From Deroplatys truncata (Eukaryota; Arthropoda; Insecta; Mantodea; Mantidae): a stretch of DNA of 64,000 nucleotides. Below the pieces are notes generated by a model. It saw nothing but the letters and a program-made list of their open reading frames with translations. It searched no databases and had not been told where the DNA came from. Numbering within the stretch: the first letter of the stretch is position 1; each line of letters opens with the position of its first letter. The translations under genes and the position numbers were made by a program. Location: contig CM060990.1 in NCBI GenBank assembly GCA_030765065.1, positions 8,989,501-9,053,500 of the forward strand. The letters are read 5' to 3'. This document shows positions 1 through 14,839 of this stretch, in pieces.

Positions 1-443
1 TGACGTCAGCCGACGCAGCGCCAAGTGACGCACGTTCGGGAATGGGAAGACCCTCCGGGCCGGCCAAGCTCTTGAGACACAGCGAGGTAGAGATGCAGCA
101 TAGCTTTTGAGATGCACTTTGGCGGCGCTGTAGTAAAGTTACATTACATACTTTTCGGACAATTCCAAATTATTTCAAACCTCTGTTGGTAAGTAACTTT
201 TAAAACATATCCTTTGTTTTGTTTTTACATCACGGTTTAATGAGTAGCAGTGATACATTTCAATGACAGCACGAGTGTTTAATTTCGTTCTAAATATTAG
301 CTTCGTCAGTTGTACAGAAAGCAAGGATTGTTAAAATTGTTAAATTATTCAAAGTGTATTACAATAATATGTTAACGCATTTAAAGCAGAACTTGAAATA
401 TACTGAAAGTCAAATCATTTCTGAGAACTGTCAAGTAAACATA
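1..443 (+). other. GC-rich start of window with a candidate 5' splice donor
   Basis: The first 110 bases are much richer in G, C and CpG than the DNA that follows. At 185-196 the sequence GTTG|GTAAGTAA is a good match to an insect 5' splice donor, so bases up to 188 could be the end of an untranslated first exon on the plus strand. This is only a motif match; no TATA box or other promoter element was identified. The rest, to 443, is AT-rich DNA with nothing recognisable. Confidence 0.2.
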
Positions 444-1680
444 AACTATGTGATCAAAAGTATCCGGACACCCCCACAAACATACGTTTTTCATCTTAGG
501 TGCATTTTGCTGCCACCTACTGCCTGGTACTCATTATCCGCAACCTCAGCAGTCATTAGACCTCGTGAAACAGCAGAATGGGACGCTCCGTGGAACTCAC
601 GGACTTCGAACATGGTCAGGTGATTGGGTGTCACTTGTGTCAGAAGTCTGTACGCGAGATTTTCACACTCCTAAACATCCCTAGGTCCACTGTTTCTGAT
701 GTGACAGTGAAGTGGAAACGTGTAGGGACATGTACAGCACAAAAGCGTACAGGCCAACCTCGTCTGTTGACTGACAGAGCCCTCCGACATTTGAAGAGGG
801 TCGTAAAGAGTAATAGGTAGACATCTATCCAGACCATCAACAGGAATTCCAAACTGCATCAGGATCCACTCCAAGTACTACGACAGTTAGGCGTGCGGTG
901 AGAAACCTTGGATTCCATGGTAGAGTGGCTGCTCATAAGCCACACATCACGCAGGAAAATGCCAAACGACGCCTCGCTTGGTGTAAGGAGCGTCAACATT
1001 ACACGATTGAACAGTGGCAACACGTTGTGTGGAGTGACGAATCACGGTACACAATGTGGCGATCCGATGGCAGGGTGTGGGTATGGCGAATGCCCGGTGA
1101 ACGTCATCTGCCAGCGTGTGTAGTGGCAACAGGGAAATTCGGAGCTGATGGTGTTATGGTGTGGTCGTGTTCTTTCTGGAGGGAGCTTGCACCTTGCGTG
1201 GCACGATCACAGCGCAGACCTACATTGATATTTTAAGCACCTTCTTGCTTCCCACGGTTGAAGAGCAATTCGGGGATGGCGATTGCATCTTTCAACACGA
1301 TCGAGCACCTGTTCAAACTGCATAGGCTGTGGCGGAGTGGTTACACGACAATAACATCCCTGCAATGGACCGATCTGCACAGAGTCATGACCTAAATCCT
1401 ATAGAACACCTTTGGGATGTTTTGGAATGCCGACTTCGTGCCAGGCCTCACCGACCTACATCGATACCTCTCCTCAGTTGCGCACTCCGTGAAGAATGGG
1501 CTGCCATTCCCCAAGAAACCTTCCAGCACCTGATTGAAAGTATGCCTGCGAGAGTGAACGCTGTCATCAAGGCTAAGGGTGGGCCAACATCATATTGACT
1601 TCCAGCATTACCGATGGAGGGCGCCACGAACTTGTACGTCATTTTCAGGCAGGTGTCCAGATACTTTTTATCACATAGTG
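444..1680 (+). mobile_element. Tc1-like DNA transposon, full length but defective
   Basis: The element is 1237 bp. Its ends are inverted copies: the left end reads ACTATGTGATCAAAAGTATC and the right end, read backwards, has ACTATGTGATAAAAAGTATC, both continuing to GGACACC. It is flanked by TA dinucleotides at 442-443 and 1681-1682, the target duplication of the Tc1/mariner superfamily. The length and the single internal transposase fit a complete Tc1 element. Differences between the ends and the broken gene show it is an old, immobile copy. Confidence 0.93.
578..1598 (+). pseudogene. Tc1-like transposase (DD34E), broken
   Basis: This is the cut-and-paste transposase of the surrounding Tc1-like element. 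It starts at ATG 578 (MGRSVELTDFEHGQVIG), with an N-terminal helix-turn-helix region of the paired-like type. That part stops at TAG 818-820. The catalytic region resumes from about 898 in another frame with VVWSDESRYT (first Asp). A second shift near 1180-1220 leads to IFQHDRAP (second Asp, around 1300) and LNPIEHLWD (Glu, around 1400). I count 34 residues between the second Asp and the Glu, the DD34E spacing of Tc1 transposases. An in-frame TAG at 1323-1325 interrupts this part, and the protein ends at 1598. With three reading frames and two internal stops it cannot make active enzyme. Confidence 0.92.
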
Positions 1681-1805
1681 TATAAGAAAGAAAACCAAAT
1701 GTAATTGTAAAGAAATATTTACATTCAAGTTACAATAAAATACGTAACAGAAATTTTCTGTTAATGTTTAACCTAACTTTCCTTCACTCTAGACTTAACC
1801 TCATA

Positions 1806-2104
1806 GAAATGAAATTGAGTTTTTATTTATGGACGCTCTTTAACTACTATGGTTCTTAGCGTCCCATTCTATATTGGGCGTGAAAGACCGGAAGTTTTGC
1901 TCAGAGGCCTCTTTATCAGGCTTGAGGTTCTTTTACGTGCCGTAAATATACGACACGGGACCACCGGCTTTACTTCCCTTCCGAAGGAAGCCGTGCTAAG
2001 GATTTTTACACCCGAAAAAATCCATCGTCCTCCGCCGGGTTTGAACCCGTGACCTCGGGAACTAGAGGCTAGCACGGTACCACTAGTCCACGGAGGACGA
2101 CGAG
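1806..2104 (-). mobile_element. tRNA-derived SINE, family A, full-length copy
   Basis: Read on the minus strand, the head contains an A-box-like TGGACTAGTGG and a B-box-like GGGTTCAAACC, the internal RNA polymerase III promoter of a tRNA-derived SINE. The 3' end finishes with GCGTCCATAAATA and an A/T-rich tail. An 11-bp target duplication TTAACCTCATA flanks it at 1795-1805 and 2105-2115. A second full copy lies at 57746-58022 and a 3'-end fragment at 61782-61836. The head is not a functional tRNA because the cloverleaf arms do not pair properly. Confidence 0.85.
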
Positions 2105-2115
2105 TTAACCTCATA

Positions 2116-2706
2116 ATCGTCAAGGTTCAGCATTGTTTAGTTTGACATCCACTTTATTAGCGACTGCAAATAAAACCAGTGCAATCTTGTCCAGTATTTT
2201 GACTTTTATTTTGATATTGACTTCGGTATGTGCATGTTGACATCAAAGATAAACTGCACACCTTCCGTGCGCGATGCAGGGTGTCTACTCGTTAACGCGT
2301 GCTGGAAGCACGTGCAACAGGGACTTAAAGTCAGTGCCGATGCCCACATTGAACTTAAAGGTGCATGCACGACGTTGTTGCGGCAGTATATTAAGAGTTA
2401 TCAATATAGCATTTCATAAGTAAAAAGCATGGTTCATAAAGAATGAGACATAATAAATTGACCGAGACCCAAGAGACACATTAAAATACGCGAATACTCT
2501 TAACTCGCATTTAATATGTTTATGATTTTCATATCTTCCGAAATACTGGGATTCCTAAAATCCCGGGCCGGCCGACACGAGTCCAGGTTGTCTTCCCCTT
2601 TGGGTGGCCTTGGCTATACATAGGAAGGTATGTGTGTAACGTATGTACACACACACACGTTAAATACATTACACAAAATCTGCTATGTAATTATGTATTA
2701 TGTATA
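2116..2706. other. No gene seen; AT-rich spacer
   Basis: No coding, RNA or transposon signature was recognised. There is a GC-rich patch around 2560-2600 (CCGGGCCGGCC) and a short run of AC dinucleotides at about 2646-2658. Confidence 0.5.
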
Positions 2707-3050
2707 CAGGATGGACCATTTAAGTTGAGACTGTACAATATCTCCAAAGCTAAGCTTTGTAGAAAGAACGTGTTGAATAAAAGTTGCTTGATATGGGGGA
2801 GAGTAAATGTCATTAGTCGTGTTTTATTTGGAGGACGTTGTGATGGTCATTTTAGGCTTAATTTAATTTGACCCTAACTGCAGGTTCCCATTTAAAAGAA
2901 TTAAATTGACCATAAAATGGCTATCATAACGTCCTCCAAATAATGGCATTTAGTTTCCGTCATTATATCAAACAACTTTCATTAAAGACATTTCTTTCCA
3001 CAATGCTTAGTTTGGAGAAATTGTAGTCTCAACTTAAATGGTCCATTCTG
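2707..3050. mobile_element. Palindromic foldback MITE, copy 1 (344 bp)
   Basis: The left end CAGGATGGACCATTTAAG and the right end are inverted copies, and the inverted similarity continues inward across nearly the whole element, so a single strand could fold into one long hairpin centred near 2880. TA flanks both sides (2705-2706 and 3051-3052), as expected for a Tc1/mariner-type non-autonomous element. There is no coding capacity. Other copies lie at 27322-27671 and 56836-57153. Confidence 0.9.
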
Positions 3051-3052
3051 TA

Positions 3053-4591
3053 CAATATTGTTTTTTGTAACCTATCATTTACGAATACAAAGTCAGTTTG
3101 AGGTGTTGTTTGTTTTCTAGTGAACATTTGCCAAAGAACTTTCTGCAACACAAGTGACATTTGATGTGGCGCTAGTTAGCTGTTGTTTTATAGAATGACG
3201 ACTTCAGGAATCAACTGAATTTGCATTTAAACGTATGTTTTGGAAAGCTGGTGTAATAAATAAAATGAAGAATGCAGATTTGGGGCTTATTAGACACAGT
3301 GGCTTGTGCAAGATTTAGAAAGCGACGGTAACAGCTGAGTTTACCGACGTTGATGGCTTTAAGGGATGTAATCTGGCTACTCTATGCATTAGTCCACATT
3401 CGTTTCTTCCAATGAAGTTAAAATACAAGACGCCAGGAGTGTATAGTTGCTTCATCTCCTGCAGCAAAGCTACACAGATTAGTAGCTGTGTAGTCTTGGA
3501 CATTAACCAGTTCAATCTTTTCTCCATGCACTTGAAAATCACCGTCTCTAACTTAGGATCGCCCTTCATTATATTTGGAATGCAGTCGTTAAGCCGGAAG
3601 AAAAGCCCACGGGCTCGTTCTATGTAAACGATGAAGTGGCGAAGTTGCCATAGAGATCCCAGGGTAAAAATGTCTGTTAAAGCGTTCGAGTTTCTTTTAC
3701 TTTGCATTCATTTTAATTTTCACACAGAGGTGTGGTGTGGTAACTTGATGTGCATGACATGGTGTCTAAAGTCTTCCCATGTTACACAACCAATAACCAA
3801 GCGCTAATTGGACCAGCTAGGCTTGGTATTCCCTGCTCATTAGTCTGGCGTCCCCGATCACTGTGTGCAGCGAATTAGCAATGTTTAGTCGCAGCATTGC
3901 ATTGCATCATCTCGACAACTATCGGTCTGCAGTTTTCTACCTCCAGATCTGTGGACTTTGCAACTGCTCGGTTATACTTGCCAACAACGGGATTGTTTCT
4001 TTCATATCAAATGCTGCAATAACCTATTACATTGACAATATGACCCGTTTTTTTACCGGGACAGTCCCCTTTTAAGGGAGTTTCCTAATCATCCCGTCCA
4101 TTATGTAAAAATGTCAGTTTCAAAGTAGTATCATAACAATAATTCGGCCGCTGCAACTGTTTAGAGATTCTAAAATATGAAAAGTAGACTATGCCATGCG
4201 CCTTGCAGGGACGCTGGTCGCTTACTTGTTTATGAGTGCTTTGAAAGTAAAGTTTTGGGCAGCTCCACGGTGCAATTTCATTGTTCTATTGACACTATCC
4301 CTGTTATTGATAACAACTGATTCACTGTAATCCGTTAACTTTTCATTCCGGAAATATTCACTTGAATTTGTATTCCTGGGTTTTGGTTCTTCATTCTTTA
4401 GTGCTGAGCTGAATACACCGAGTTCAAGAGTAGCATACATATTGTATAATTAGGTGCATTCCACTTCACAAAGATCTACCAGGGGGCATCATTCGGAAAT
4501 CAAATTAGCTGGACGTAGCTTGTGAAAGATAACGGTTCAGTCATATTCTCAACAAAGCTCTCATTTGCAGAAATGGGAATTCCATTGCCTC

Positions 4592-4594
<3 letters not shown>
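3053..4594. other. Spacer with one unrecognised minus-strand open frame
   Basis: This is largely featureless AT-rich DNA. The one item of note is an open frame of 130 codons on the minus strand (listed separately). No transposon ends were identified. Confidence 0.5.
3315..3707 (-). CDS. Unrecognised 130-codon open frame, possibly a decayed element fragment
   Basis: The frame begins at ATG 3707 and reads MQSKRNSNALTDIFTLG, with a stretch rich in aromatic, leucine and basic residues in the middle (RHFIVYIERARGLFFRLNDC). It contains no signal peptide, zinc finger or catalytic motif I recognise. It is long for AT-rich noncoding DNA, but no splice sites, transposon ends or related copies support it. 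It could be a fragment of a transposase or a host exon, or chance. Confidence 0.15.
   Translation of the reverse strand: MQSKRNSNALTDIFTLGSLWQLRHFIVYIERARGLFFRLNDCIPNIMKGDPKLETVIFKCMEKRLNWLMSKTTQLLICVALLQEMKQLYTPGVLYFNFIGRNECGLMHRVARLHPLKPSTSVNSAVTVAF

Positions 4595-4647
<53 letters not shown>
4595..4647. repeat. (TC)n microsatellite
   Basis: 53 bases of uninterrupted TC dinucleotide repeat. Open frames running across it encode only Ser-Leu or Arg-Glu repeats and are not genes. Confidence 0.99.
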
Positions 4648-7159
<2,512 letters not shown>

Positions 7160-7645
7160 TACTATGGAAAAGAGCAGGGAGAGTAGATGATTGCGTGATA
7201 TTAAACTTGCGAGTTCTGGGTTCATTACTGCGGCCGACCAATCTAACCATGGGTCTTTCGTGGTTTTTTCTGGTTGACAAGGCGAATGTTGGGGTGGTAT
7301 CTCCTCTACCACGAATTTGCTTAGTCTCATTTTCTATAATTTCGCTTCCCCTTTCATGTTTCAGGCAGGCTTAGGAGCTGTGCAGTGTCGGACAGATGGC
7401 GTAAATGCTTGCTCGTTGGAAAGTCTTCACAGCCCTGCCAGATAGCTCCTTACTCTGAGCCACTTTAGGTTGGTCGAGTTCTCTCCGGTTCCGCAAGAGG
7501 GAAGCCTTCTCTGAGCAGTCCGCTAGTGTGGCCGGGTCATCAAGCTTGGAATCTGCCTACTCCCTATAGCTCATCCGTTCCTCCTGAGGGTGGTAAGTAC
7601 GTTGGGTCGAAGTGTCCCCATCGTTCCCTCGTCATAGGTTATAGG
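7160..7645 (+). mobile_element. tRNA-derived SINE, family C, degraded head
   Basis: The body is clearly similar to the elements at 33192-33619 and 52311-52866. It shares the block around GACAAGGCGAATG, the run CTTCCCCTTTCATGTTTCAG and later blocks containing CTCATCCGTTCCTCCTG. The tRNA-like head is worn: only a B-box-like GGGTTCATTAC near 7207 remains clear. Boundaries are approximate because no target duplication was found. Confidence 0.65.
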
Positions 7646-9557
7646 AAAACATGCCCACTTTCGCTGTTTATCCCAACAGCACTTTTATAAGGCTGCAGTA
7701 GTTACAGGTTCATTTGACACATACTAAAAGCAGGTTGCTATCGATTGAGCTCGTGTGAGAGTGTCTTGGTGCTATGAGATAATCTTAGTACTGAGCGATG
7801 GCAATGTTTGCACTTAACTTCCTTTAATTCTAATAAGGCATGCCGATTACGTCACAAAATGTAAAACGAATAGTGATATGCTGCCAAAGAGAACTTCTAC
7901 GATAAAGTAAAGTGTCGGAAAGGTAAACGATATACTTAAGAAGTGCCTACTGTTAAAATGTGTACATTTAACACCAGAAGTCCTCAGTCAAGAGATAAGG
8001 TGCCTCGTGGTGTGTTTTTCCTTATGTTATTTTGGATCCAGAAACCCGCGTAATTTCCATTGTGCATTGTTCAACGTTCTCTTATACACAACGTTTTGTG
8101 GGATAATCTCAATATTGTTGTATGAGTTTTAAATCTAAACATGCAATTTTCACATAGGATATGTATCAGTGCTCTGTATCAAAATAGCAAACCTTGCATG
8201 CTACCTTCAATCTATAAGGATAGAAGCTTTTTTAGCTGCAGAGTACTCGTATACTCCTACTGCCTAACTTTAGCATGCTTTGAAATTTCTAATAACTCTC
8301 ACTACATATTTTAACATTGGACTTAATTGTATATTTGAAAAGTGAGTAAATAATTGAGTATTCTTCATTCTCTTACTCTTAAGTTTACAAGCCATCCAAA
8401 TTTTATTACGTTTAGAATACTCTCCCTACAATGAAGTTCAAGCCGTTTACGACAGAGCACCAGGTCTCACGAAAGCACTTTTACGGTTTCTGTAATATAC
8501 CTGCGATTTAACTTTCACTCATTTTACATATGTTATTGGTAACAATATACTTAGGCAGTCTGAATGTCTGCGGTTGGATAAATAGGAACCTAAATGAAAC
8601 AGAAGAGTAGCAGACATTAGAAATCATATCGTGCACCATTGCAAACTCCTAATGGACATCATTTCTTCAGTATAATAATCATCCATCCAGGTGCAGGTCC
8701 GGTCTGTAAAGAACAATGCCTCATCATGAAGGTTTATCCTTTGCGCTCGAGGTCCTGGTTCGTCAGAAGGGTAAACATTTACATGCTAAATTAGTTCAGT
8801 GGTGGACGGAAATCGGAAACAAAGGGATGTTGTAGACTTAATAAGCAGGGGTGGCATTTAAGGCATATAGGAGGCAGGGCTTAGAGTGGTCGTAACAACA
8901 GAAATGGCAGAGGACATGTAAAATAGAAAGTGTCTAAATTTAACTATGCCTACAGAGAGTTTGATATTTTGTTAAAGTATAATGAGGCAGTGCTAATAGT
9001 AATAAATTATAATAATAGTAATGTTTTAAAGCCACAGTCTCACGTTAGTAGAAAAGAGTTAGTTTGTCATCCTCGAGTTTGTGTTATTTTTAAATATAAG
9101 TTTTACTACAAAACGCTTTCCAAAATAGTACAACTAATTCACTGCATTTGCAGAAAATTACTTGCACGCACACTTTGTTTAATACACAAAGAATGAGTGC
9201 CCGAATACTGTCTGTGTAGAGATGAGAATTTGGCAAACTAAATGATGAACGCAATATTTCGCTTGGTAACGTCTGAAAACTGTGAATTTTGTTAGAACTG
9301 AGTACAAGTCAACTTAGTGTAGAATGACATTTTTAGACAGATATTACTGGCTACTGGGTCATTTCAAGTACACCCAACTTGCCTTTACATAGGGCGACAA
9401 GTTTGAAAACTGTAATCCAACTTCTAAGGAGTGTTATAAAAGAGGCCAGATACCTGGGCACTCGCTCACTCTTATGCGTCTAAAATTAACACCAAAATAT
9501 CAATTGCCGGATAAAACGTACTGCACATTCGAATTCACACTAACGGGTACGGTATTA
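7646..9557. other. No gene seen; AT-rich spacer
   Basis: This is AT-rich DNA without tandem repeats, transposon ends or convincing open frames. The longest frame (8930-9196) is compositionally like the background. Confidence 0.5.
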
Positions 9558-9850
9558 GCATACCAACTGAGATAATGTATGAGAGGAGGTTCCGGGTTCG
9601 ATTCCTGTCGACCACCCACTCTGACCTCGAGTTTTTCGTGGGTTTGCCAGGTCGGTAGGTGGTTTCTCGTCAAATAAGATTTCCTTTCATTCCGTTTCCT
9701 TCTCGTGTTTCAGGATTGCTTCTAGGTTTCGTAGCGTATGGCAGTGCCGGACAAATGGCACAGACGTTGCTCAAAGGAAATTATTCCCCGTGGACACTAG
9801 AGGGCTGCAATATATTTCACATGAAGTGTCCCCCTTCGCTGTATACCCTC
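9558..9850 (+). mobile_element. tRNA-derived SINE with 10-bp target duplication
   Basis: The 293-bp element is flanked by the direct repeat TACGGTATTA at 9548-9557 and 9851-9860. The head carries a B-box GGGTTCGATTCC near 9595, followed by CGACCACCCACTCTGACC, which it shares with family C elements at 33.2 and 39.9 kb. The body is shorter and partly different, so this is a subfamily. The intact target duplication makes the boundaries firm. Confidence 0.82.
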
Positions 9851-9860
9851 TACGGTATTA

Positions 9861-11694
9861 CCATTTTTTAATGTTGTCAGTAGGTATTTGATCATTCATT
9901 CTTGCTGTGATGTTATTCCGACACGTGCTGCAAATATATTTAAGATGCAGTTTTCTTTTAAAATATTCATTTTATAACTAATGTGTCGATTATTCTCATT
10001 TTGCGTAAACTGAAACATTCGACGAATCTGTAGCTTTAAACTGAAAATGTTTGGGTGAATGTACTTCGTATACTCACTCTGATCACCATATATAAATTTA
10101 ACCGCGGTTTAACTGATAAAATGTTGCTAAACTATTACATACACAGTTGTTCAGGTGTTAAGCTAATTGTAGCATGCATACATCGAGTTCATAAAATGAC
10201 GCGGTTGCTTGCCTTACATTTATGCATTTTCTAGTGCACAAACAAGTGCGATCACTTCTTAAATGAGGAAGCAAAACAAAGTTATTCACATGTACTGATA
10301 ACACGTTTTCTTTATAACTGCAATAGTAAAAGAAAATAAACGCTTATTTGCTGATGTCTGGCATAAATCTCTTTAGGTAGAGTACGCCTTTCCATCCCAT
10401 CAGGGTCCCCTATCTCCCTGACTCCAATGACAAACGACGTTGGGAACGTCAAATGTCTTTTGCTGATTTGGAGAAGGCATTAGTTTGGCGTACGCCAGTG
10501 ATGTTCGTATGACTCAAATGTCAGGAAATTAACTAAGCTCCCTTGTGGTATAGGTTTTCAGTTTTTGAATCATCACTCATTCATTGACATATAAATTACG
10601 AAGGTTAAAACAGACACTCGGCAATGGTCCATCCATCGTAATATGCGCAGGTGTGTTGTACGTTTGCAGAATAGCACATATAAGAAATTTCGCAAATCCT
10701 AGCAAACGTGAAATGTGATGTAATAATCGCGTGACTATTTCTCCGATCGACTTCGTGTTTACTTCAATATTTTAGAGCTGCCAGGTGTACACTACTGAAA
10801 GGACCGTCAACATTCTTTGTGTATCCGCAAGATACTTTTGCAGAAATGTGGAAATGGGTTAGTAATCACAGTAATTGCATAAATTTAACCCTGCGTTAAA
10901 TTATCGTATTAGAAAATGAGAAAAATACCAAATATTGTTATGTTAAATCTCTTAGACATATGTAACTTTTTCTCTATGATCATACTCTGATTTTCTTTTG
11001 ATAATACTGGTTGTAATCCTGTCTCCATTAGTTTCTAAGTTATTTATTACTGAGCCCGATTTAGCTTTAGTTTATTAATGAGGTATGTGTATGTTTTTAT
11101 GGTTCGCATTTCCTACTAGTACTAGTTTTGAATTGGTGTCTGAGATTGCAGGGTGCAACAAAAGGTACTTGCACGGCGCAGAGCTAACAAGTTTCGCCGC
11201 AAATGTAAACAAAATAACTCTCAGCTGTTTGGACCCCTCGTTTTAACGTTCATAAACCATAATAATCAGGTACAGGAATTCTTAAAGCAGTTGGCTTGAA
11301 GCTTTCTACACTTAAGCTGTTGTCACTGCATAGAATGCTGTAGTAATAATGGTTTGAATGTAGATAACAGAGGCCAAGGTTCACTGACAGGCAAGTGCTG
11401 TCTGCAAACGCCAAAATACTGTACGTGGGTTGGGGAAGGTTTGTTATCTGTGGTCTCCCTGCTTATAGTTCAGTGACAGTTCAAACTTATTTCTTTCCGT
11501 TCTGCCTTTAATGCATAGAAATTCCTATGCCTGGTTATAATCATCATGTATAGCAACTCTTTCATATAAAAGTGAATTTCTCCGCATTGCGTGAACACAT
11601 TTATCGAGATTATTCCTTGTACTGAATGTTCCTTGAAAGTTCATTACATGATTAACTTCTAAATGCTTCTAAAGAGGACTCTCTGCAACAACAC
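9861..11694. other. No gene seen; AT-rich spacer
   Basis: This is AT-rich and apparently unique. No coding frames, satellite structure or transposon ends were recognised. Confidence 0.5.
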
Positions 11695-11935
11695 GGGTAG
11701 CCGAGGTCGTGAAGGTACGGACTCGTGCGCAAGAGTGCTACGATTGAAATCCCGCCTGACGATGTTTTTTCTAGGTTTTCCTCAGCCCTTTTAACGGAAA
11801 ATGCCGGGCAGGTATCCTAAACTTAGGCCTGGAGCGTTTCTTCCCAAATTTCCATTTCCAATTATCCTCAGAATCCACTGCTTGTGATCCGTAACGTAGT
11901 AACAACGACGAGGGTCCCCGGTTTTGGATAAGGTT
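11695..11935 (+). mobile_element. SINE-like element with tRNA-like head
   Basis: GGGTAGCCGAGGTCGTGAAGG resembles an A box and ACGATTGAAATCCCGCC a worn B box about 40 bases later. This is followed by a GC-richer body of roughly 180 bases that stands out from its AT-rich surroundings. No second copy or target duplication was found in the window, so the family and both ends are uncertain. Confidence 0.45.
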
Positions 11936-13882
11936 TATAAACTCAACCCAGAGTAAATATAAAAATTGTTGCAGAGTATAGCAAGTCTTGAGCTACACTG
12001 CGCTTCACTGTATATAAGTTTTAGTAATCAAACCTTTGCACTTTGTAATTTACTACTGAATGCATCAAAAACGTATGTCCTCCTCTTTTATGTATCTTTG
12101 TTTATGAATAACTTGAGTTCTGCATTCTTTGCTTGTAGTTGTAGTGTAACCTTCTACTTGTTAAAACTCGTATATGGAGTTGATAAGAACGCGTAACTTA
12201 CAAAACCACTGCAGTATATACGTGTGATAGCTTTCATGTACCAAATATTTGTTTAAAGGATTTAAAATGCTTAATTTAGACTGAATAATACGCAGACACT
12301 AAAATATAAATAACCTGTTACTCCTGGAAACAGAAAAATAAACAAAAGAGCTGTAACTAATATAGTCCAAAGCGTTTATTGAACCCTTTTACAAGACTGA
12401 ACATCCACAACAGTAATGTTTTTTAAGAAATAATGTTATTTAATATAAGTTTCAGTTCAATTAATGATTCCTTCTTCCTTGTAGACATTGTATTCTTCAG
12501 AGTGGTCCTATCCTAGCTTTCGAAAAGTCATCAAAGTACTGCATTATCATTTTCTATATTCTACTTGTAATCACTAAGTAATTTAAGATACTTACTCCAG
12601 ACGCCTAATCAACTTATTTGGAAGTTATTAACTTCTTGTGTATTGCGATATTTATTGGTGATAGATAAATGTATCGTCCGTTGCAAAAATAAGATTTACA
12701 GAAAAAACTGCACGTTTACTGGAAAGAAGGACAAAGCTGCTGCAAAAGTCTAAGATTACTTAGAACTAAATTCTAAACACCAACAGAACCAACTTAAATA
12801 CATGATTCGGCATGATCTCTAAAACTTCAGTTCTAAAAAGCGCACTGGCATACTGCTTCTCATTTTGATAAATCAATAATTACAAACTTATCATATGGTT
12901 TAGCTCAACAGATCAAATGACCGTTTTGTAACAAACATCTTGCAGGATGGTTGCATGTGCAGCTGACATGTCCAGTTTCAATCCCTCTTCAAGAAGCAAA
13001 TGAAGTGTGTTTGTCAAGACATTCGTAGGAGATGTGGGATAAGTATGATTTGCTATTTCCGCAAATCTCAAGACTGCCAGAGCTACCTTTTCAAGATCAT
13101 GCCATCAGGTGTCAAGTTGAATGGTTTTTATCTCCGAGCATATTTCTTACATCAACCAAGGGATTTCTTTCTTAGTCACCACTTACGTTTCTTGCATGTC
13201 AGCACGTTGGTTTGCTGCCCAGCATGGATAACGTTGACTTCCGCATCACTGACGTATTGCCTCATCGATAATCCACCAGTTCTGAGCTTCTTAATCCCTT
13301 GTCCCCTTTGACGAGGTCTTTTGTTCTATCAGGGGCTTGCTCATTTTATAAATATTTTCTAAATTCAGGATGGCACACGGTCAGTAATTCTGCTAATGCG
13401 CTAAGTCGTAAGCATATCGCGATGTCTATTTGAAAGAAAGCGTTGTGGCCTTACCCCTTTGCAGCAGAAGATGCCAGTGCTTAAATTTTTACTTCAGTTT
13501 CGAAAATGTTGAACTATTAATATTAACTATAAACTGCAGATGCGCTAAGATGCTCATATTCGTTCCTGCCTAATCGTTTACTTTCATGCGAAAACTTACA
13601 TGTCTGCCTGCAAAGAGAAACTTTGTATTATGCAATCTGATGTATGTAAAGTTACCGTACCGTAACGTGCAGTTCACTTTATTAGCTACTCTATCCTCCA
13701 CAGACATAGGCACATCCAACAATTACTCGCTTCTACTTGAAGGAACCTCGTAGAGGCAACACAACCCGACCGAAATTTCAACTCATTCCCTCTGAATTGT
13801 GAAGCAGATGCGCTACCCCAATGTGGTGATGAGTATAATGTACGATAAAGATATTAAATTAACATTTATGTAATATTTAATG
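11936..13882. other. Spacer with one worn tRNA-like patch
   Basis: This is mostly AT-rich DNA with no gene. On the minus strand, 13740-13830 reads like a degraded tRNA head (ATTGGGGTAGCGCATCTGC, then a weak B-box region), probably an old SINE remnant. An open frame at 13000-13311 has no recognisable domain. Confidence 0.45.
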
Positions 13883-13890
13883 TATAAGGG

Positions 13891-14273
13891 GGCAGCGCCG
13901 TGGCCGAGTGGTTAGACCGCTCGACTCTCACCGAGGCGGCCCGGGTTCAATCCTAGGGACCCGCATGTGGGATTTGTGGTGGACAAAGCGGCGCCTGGGC
14001 GGGTTTTCTCCGGGTTCTCCGGTTTCCCCCGCCATTCATTCCACCAACTGCTCCATCATCACCTTTCCTTTCATTCATTTCACCATCATTTCGTTTCATC
14101 TACTTCCTTCCTCCCCATACCAGGCATCGGGCTGATTCCCCATCCTGGATGTTCTGTCTGATCCATGGGTGTCTGCTCCTCGACGGGCCTCTGACCCCAG
14201 GCACCCGCCTGTAAGTCCTGGGGGGTTTAAGTCCTACATATGAGGAGGTTAAACGGATAATGAATGAATAATA
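13891..14273 (+). mobile_element. tRNA-derived SINE, family B, full length
   Basis: This is a 383-bp element between 8-bp direct repeats TATAAGGG (13883-13890 and 14274-14281). The head has an A box TGGCCGAGTGGTTAGACC and a B box GGGTTCAATCC, most like a class II (serine/leucine-type) tRNA. A pyrimidine-rich body with several CATTCATT-like steps follows. The 3' end is GATAATGAATGAATA, which resembles the short simple tails many SINEs share with partner LINEs. The clean target duplication suggests a fairly recent insertion. Confidence 0.9.
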
Positions 14274-14281
14274 TATAAGGG

Positions 14282-14839
14282 AATCTTAACCGCAAGGCAT
14301 GCCGACAATAAAATTGCATGCCATGCCCGAATTATGCACATAATCAGTAGATAACAGCAATGGAATTAATAATCATTCAAACACACAAATTTCTGTTATA
14401 TACACACGGTCATCATTGAGTAATAAAACGTAAGGCTTTGAAAACTAATAAACTCAGTTTAATTTTTAACGCAGAATTTGAAAAAAAAGGACAGAAAGAA
14501 AGATAGGACAGATAATTTAAATATATGACACGAACTTGAAACAGTTAGAAGTCGAACGGATATGGTAGCTTAAGCATCGATTAAGTCATATAAATGTGTG
14601 TGTGTGTTAAATTATCCAAATTTTGTCGTACTAAGTAAAATAAAAGGTAGTTTAAATAACATTTCTACGAGTTCTGTTTGGTGTATGATATGTGTATGAT
14701 TTAGAAACTACAAAATGGGATTACATAATTAACTATGTTCAACTTTTCTGTAAACTGTGTTGATTTGATCACATGAGATAAATACCTTTGTTAGTATTAC
14801 AATGCGTGCTTCTAAATAACAATCCACAATATATATATA
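14282..14839. other. No gene seen; AT-rich spacer
   Basis: AT-rich DNA with a short TG run near 14595. It ends in an ATATATATA stretch where the next transposon inserted at TA. Confidence 0.5.

Noticed and set aside
1849..2123. Open frames on both strands
   Set aside because: They fall on SINE family A and have no coding features.
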